A stretch of 64,000 nucleotides of DNA from Pachyseris speciosa (lineage: Eukaryota > Cnidaria > Anthozoa > Scleractinia > Pachyseridae): NCBI GenBank assembly GCA_016490735.1, contig JAEMWC010000246.1, positions 582,501-646,500 of the forward strand. Reading direction: 5' to 3'. Each line of letters starts with the position of its first letter. Position 1 is the stretch's first letter. The notes beneath the pieces are model-generated. The model made no database searches and was not told the DNA's origin. It was given only the letters and a program-made list of their open reading frames with translations. A program made the translations under genes and the position numbers. This document shows positions 62,651-64,000 of this stretch, piece by piece.

Positions 62651-62842
62651 CTATTGTTCAAAAGCCCAACCCTCGTTGAAAAAGATTGGAAAGATGAACC
62701 GCAAAAGGGGAGCTAACAGTTCTTCGTGCACCCACCGCCAACACATTCTTTCTCTTTCTTTCAGTTGGTTTTGAGTGTGGTAACGGGAAATTTTTCCCCG
62801 CAACTCTGGTGGGAGGGTTCGAACCTGCTCCATTAGATCCAT
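62651..62842 (-). pseudogene. F-box-like (LPPEL) gene, copy A
   Basis: ATG at 62842 directly after ATATAA. The frame reads MEQVRTLPPELRGKISRYHT, KERERMCWRWVHEELLAPLL to a stop at 62651, where copy B begins. An N-terminal F-box-like motif followed by a GWxxVHxxLxxAP segment is a small family I associate with cnidarian Polinton-type elements. It might recruit ubiquitin ligase, but that is inference. Only the N-terminal third remains. Confidence 0.6.
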
Positions 62843-62848
62843 TTATAT
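62843..62848 (-). promoter_or_regulatory. TATA-like box abutting the start codon (F-box-like copy A)
   Basis: On the minus strand ATATAA directly precedes the ATG at 62842. In copies B and C the same site has decayed to AGTTAA and AAGACA. Confidence 0.5.
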
Positions 62849-62862
62849 TGTTGCACAAATCT

Positions 62863-63020
62863 TCAATTGACTGTATCATAAAAACCTTCATCAGTCAGCC
62901 ATTTATCCATAAAATCTTTTTCATCTTCGGAAAAAGAATGAGCTACCATCCAACAACAAAGGGCACATTCGTCAATAAAATGGTTGTCCCTCGTTTTCCT
63001 GATGTACTGCCAGAGCGCCA
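62863..63020 (-). pseudogene. Unidentified minus-strand fragment next to the F-box-like copies
   Basis: The frame reads HFIDECALCCWMVAHSFSED and DKWLTDEGFYDT before a stop at about 62863. Cys- and acid-rich, probably the end of another accessory gene of the element. No family recognised. Confidence 0.3.
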
Positions 63021-63026
63021 TGTGAG

Positions 63027-63775
63027 ATGGCGGACAGTCAGGATTGTTCTGGCTCCGTCGACGAAGTCGTTTGGGAAACAGACACTGAGTTATACCTTCT
63101 TGCACTCGAAGGATCTGATTTGCAATACCTTGAGCTAAAAGGAGAGTGCTTAACATGGACAAGCTACTCAGAATCCTTGACGAAATTTGTCGAAAGTTGT
63201 CTACAACAGCAAGGAAAGTGGTCTTCGCCCGGCGGAAATACTAAGCAATTAAAAAGCTGCAACAACAAGCTTGTCATAACCTGGTACAACAAGAAGCAAC
63301 TTACTCTTGTTTTTCAAGGACAAGATGGTCCTGTTTTAAAAGAGAAATTGGTTAAACTGGTTCAAGACAAACCGGAGACGATAACCCACTCGCCAGATCG
63401 ATCCACAAGCCATGATGAAATTAAACAGATGCTGGAGTGAACTCTGTATTAGAAGACTCTTTATTTGTTGAACTAAATGATATAAAACACAATCTGATGG
63501 TATTGAAGAAGCAGGTTGAAGAGAATACAAGATCGTTATCGAGAAATCCACAAAACCAAGAAAATATTACCAAGAAAGAGCTTTGGAAACAGAAAGAGAG
63601 GTGTGAAAAACTACAGGCGACATTATGCGACAAAGATATGGAAATAAATGAGCTGAAACTAAAGATTGCATCCCTTGAGACCCGTGCATCGTCTGCTGGG
63701 CAAGAAAACGACTCCCTGAAATTAGCATTAATCTTATTATGCAAGAAAAGAGTGAAGGAGAATGTCAACCACTAA
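63027..63775 (+). pseudogene. LINE ORF1-like protein with coiled coil, frameshifted
   Basis: The frame from 63027 (MADSQDCSGSVDEVVWETDT, LTWTSYSESLTKFVESC, QQGKWSSPGGNTKQ) ends at 63440. Just before this stop the other frame takes over (DSLFVELNDIKHNLMVLKKQ) with a heptad-rich coiled coil (EINELKLKIASLETRA) to 63775. I know this arrangement as an ORF1-type protein in front of cnidarian LINE RTs, probably for RNA binding and multimerisation. One frame change near 63430. Confidence 0.5.
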
Positions 63776-64000
63776 GAAACTAGCCTCAGAAATACCGTCA
63801 TCTAATGTCGAGCCTGAGTCCTACCTTGAAGCAACTGAAACAACTTTTTCTCTGACAGATCCATCGGTGAACGTAGTTCGCATGCTGTTGACCAAACTAA
63901 ACGAAAGGAAAGCTGCGGGCCTAGATAACATTCCAACTAGACTTCTTAAAATGGCTGGCAACATAATCGCACCGTCGCTCACTCAAATACTTATAAAGTC
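63775..64000 (+). pseudogene. LINE reverse transcriptase, first blocks, cut by the window edge
   Basis: The frame reads LTDPSVNVVRMLLTKLNERK, then AAGLDNIPTRLLKMAGNII, the first RT block (K-x-GxDxxP), and APSLTQILIKS up to the last base. The catalytic box would lie beyond the window. Confidence 0.7.

Larger units (their letters stand above)
47219..62842. mobile_element. Decayed Polinton/Maverick-type element (adintovirus-like)
   Basis: The block carries the diagnostic Polinton set: protein-primed-type PolB, rve integrase, packaging ATPase, adenain-like protease, penton-like and major capsid proteins, plus a collagen fiber and accessory genes. Genes are packed on both strands with few gaps, and base composition is richer in G+C than the flanks. 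The right limit is set by the F-box-like copies, the first of which has the same TATA-ATG start as capsid genes. Terminal inverted repeats and the 6-bp target duplication were not found, so the limits are estimates. Most genes carry frameshifts or stops. Integrated adintoviruses and Polintons of animals are known to show this pattern. Confidence 0.88.
63027..64000 (+). mobile_element. Internally deleted LINE running off the window
   Basis: ORF1-like sequence (63027 to about 63770) is followed directly by the start of an RT domain (63775 to the edge). The endonuclease domain expected between them is absent, so the copy is internally deleted or joined from two. Confidence 0.65.

Overview
The window looks like animal nuclear DNA, most likely from a cnidarian such as a stony coral or sea anemone. 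It has two spliced host genes with GT-AG introns, a dense load of LINE, Penelope and short TIR elements, tRNA-derived SINEs with ATT tails, and one large Polinton/adintovirus-type element. I see no prokaryotic operons, rRNA genes or CRISPR arrays. The cnidarian assignment is an inference from gene and repeat content.

Left part (1-17 kb). A LINE tail (1-285, minus) and a 5'-truncated LINE (about 1008-3250, plus) come before a UPF0462 / C4orf33-type gene, which can be followed exon by exon from 3767 to 8355 (plus). It is followed by small TIR elements, a nearly full-length CR1/L2-type LINE (9829-13260, minus) with PHD finger, AP endonuclease and reverse transcriptase, and two decayed LINE copies.

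Middle (17-33 kb). A vesicle-transport SFT2-family gene (SFT2D3-like) runs on the minus strand from 33255 to 19150. Its introns hold a SINE, an antisense L1/Tx1 LINE fragment and at least seven TIR elements, several nested. One expected exon cannot be placed with confidence.

Penelope nest (33.4-45.7 kb). A Penelope-like retroelement (reverse transcriptase plus GIY-YIG endonuclease) starts at 33469 and ends at 45590. It is split by three insertions, each with a recognisable target-site duplication: a 1.35-kb array of tRNA-containing 333-bp units with a large inverted copy (12-bp TSD), a 1.94-kb element with long TIRs (7-bp TSD), and a 6.63-kb element with 16-bp TIRs and subterminal hairpins (9-bp TSD). 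The last carries further nested elements. A hammerhead-like fold lies just downstream of the Penelope ORF.

Polinton/adintovirus-like element (about 47.2-62.85 kb). This block is visibly more GC-rich and compact than its surroundings. It encodes a protein-primed-type family B DNA polymerase, a retroviral-type integrase, a zinc-ribbon protein, a conserved Polinton protein, a collagen-like fiber protein, an FtsK/HerA-type packaging ATPase, a proline-rich protein, a penton-like minor capsid protein, a major capsid protein, two small capsid-associated candidates, an adenain-like protease, a DUF5679-like / phospholipase A2-like protein, and a run of F-box-like (LPPEL) gene copies. Polymerase, integrase, fiber, capsid, protease and PLA2 genes are broken by stops and frameshifts. 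The ATPase and zinc-ribbon genes are open throughout. Several genes have a TATA-like hexamer directly abutting the ATG, and neighbours overlap by a few bases, as in compact virus genomes. I could not find the terminal inverted repeats, so both boundaries are approximate. The window ends in an internally deleted LINE (63027-64000, plus).
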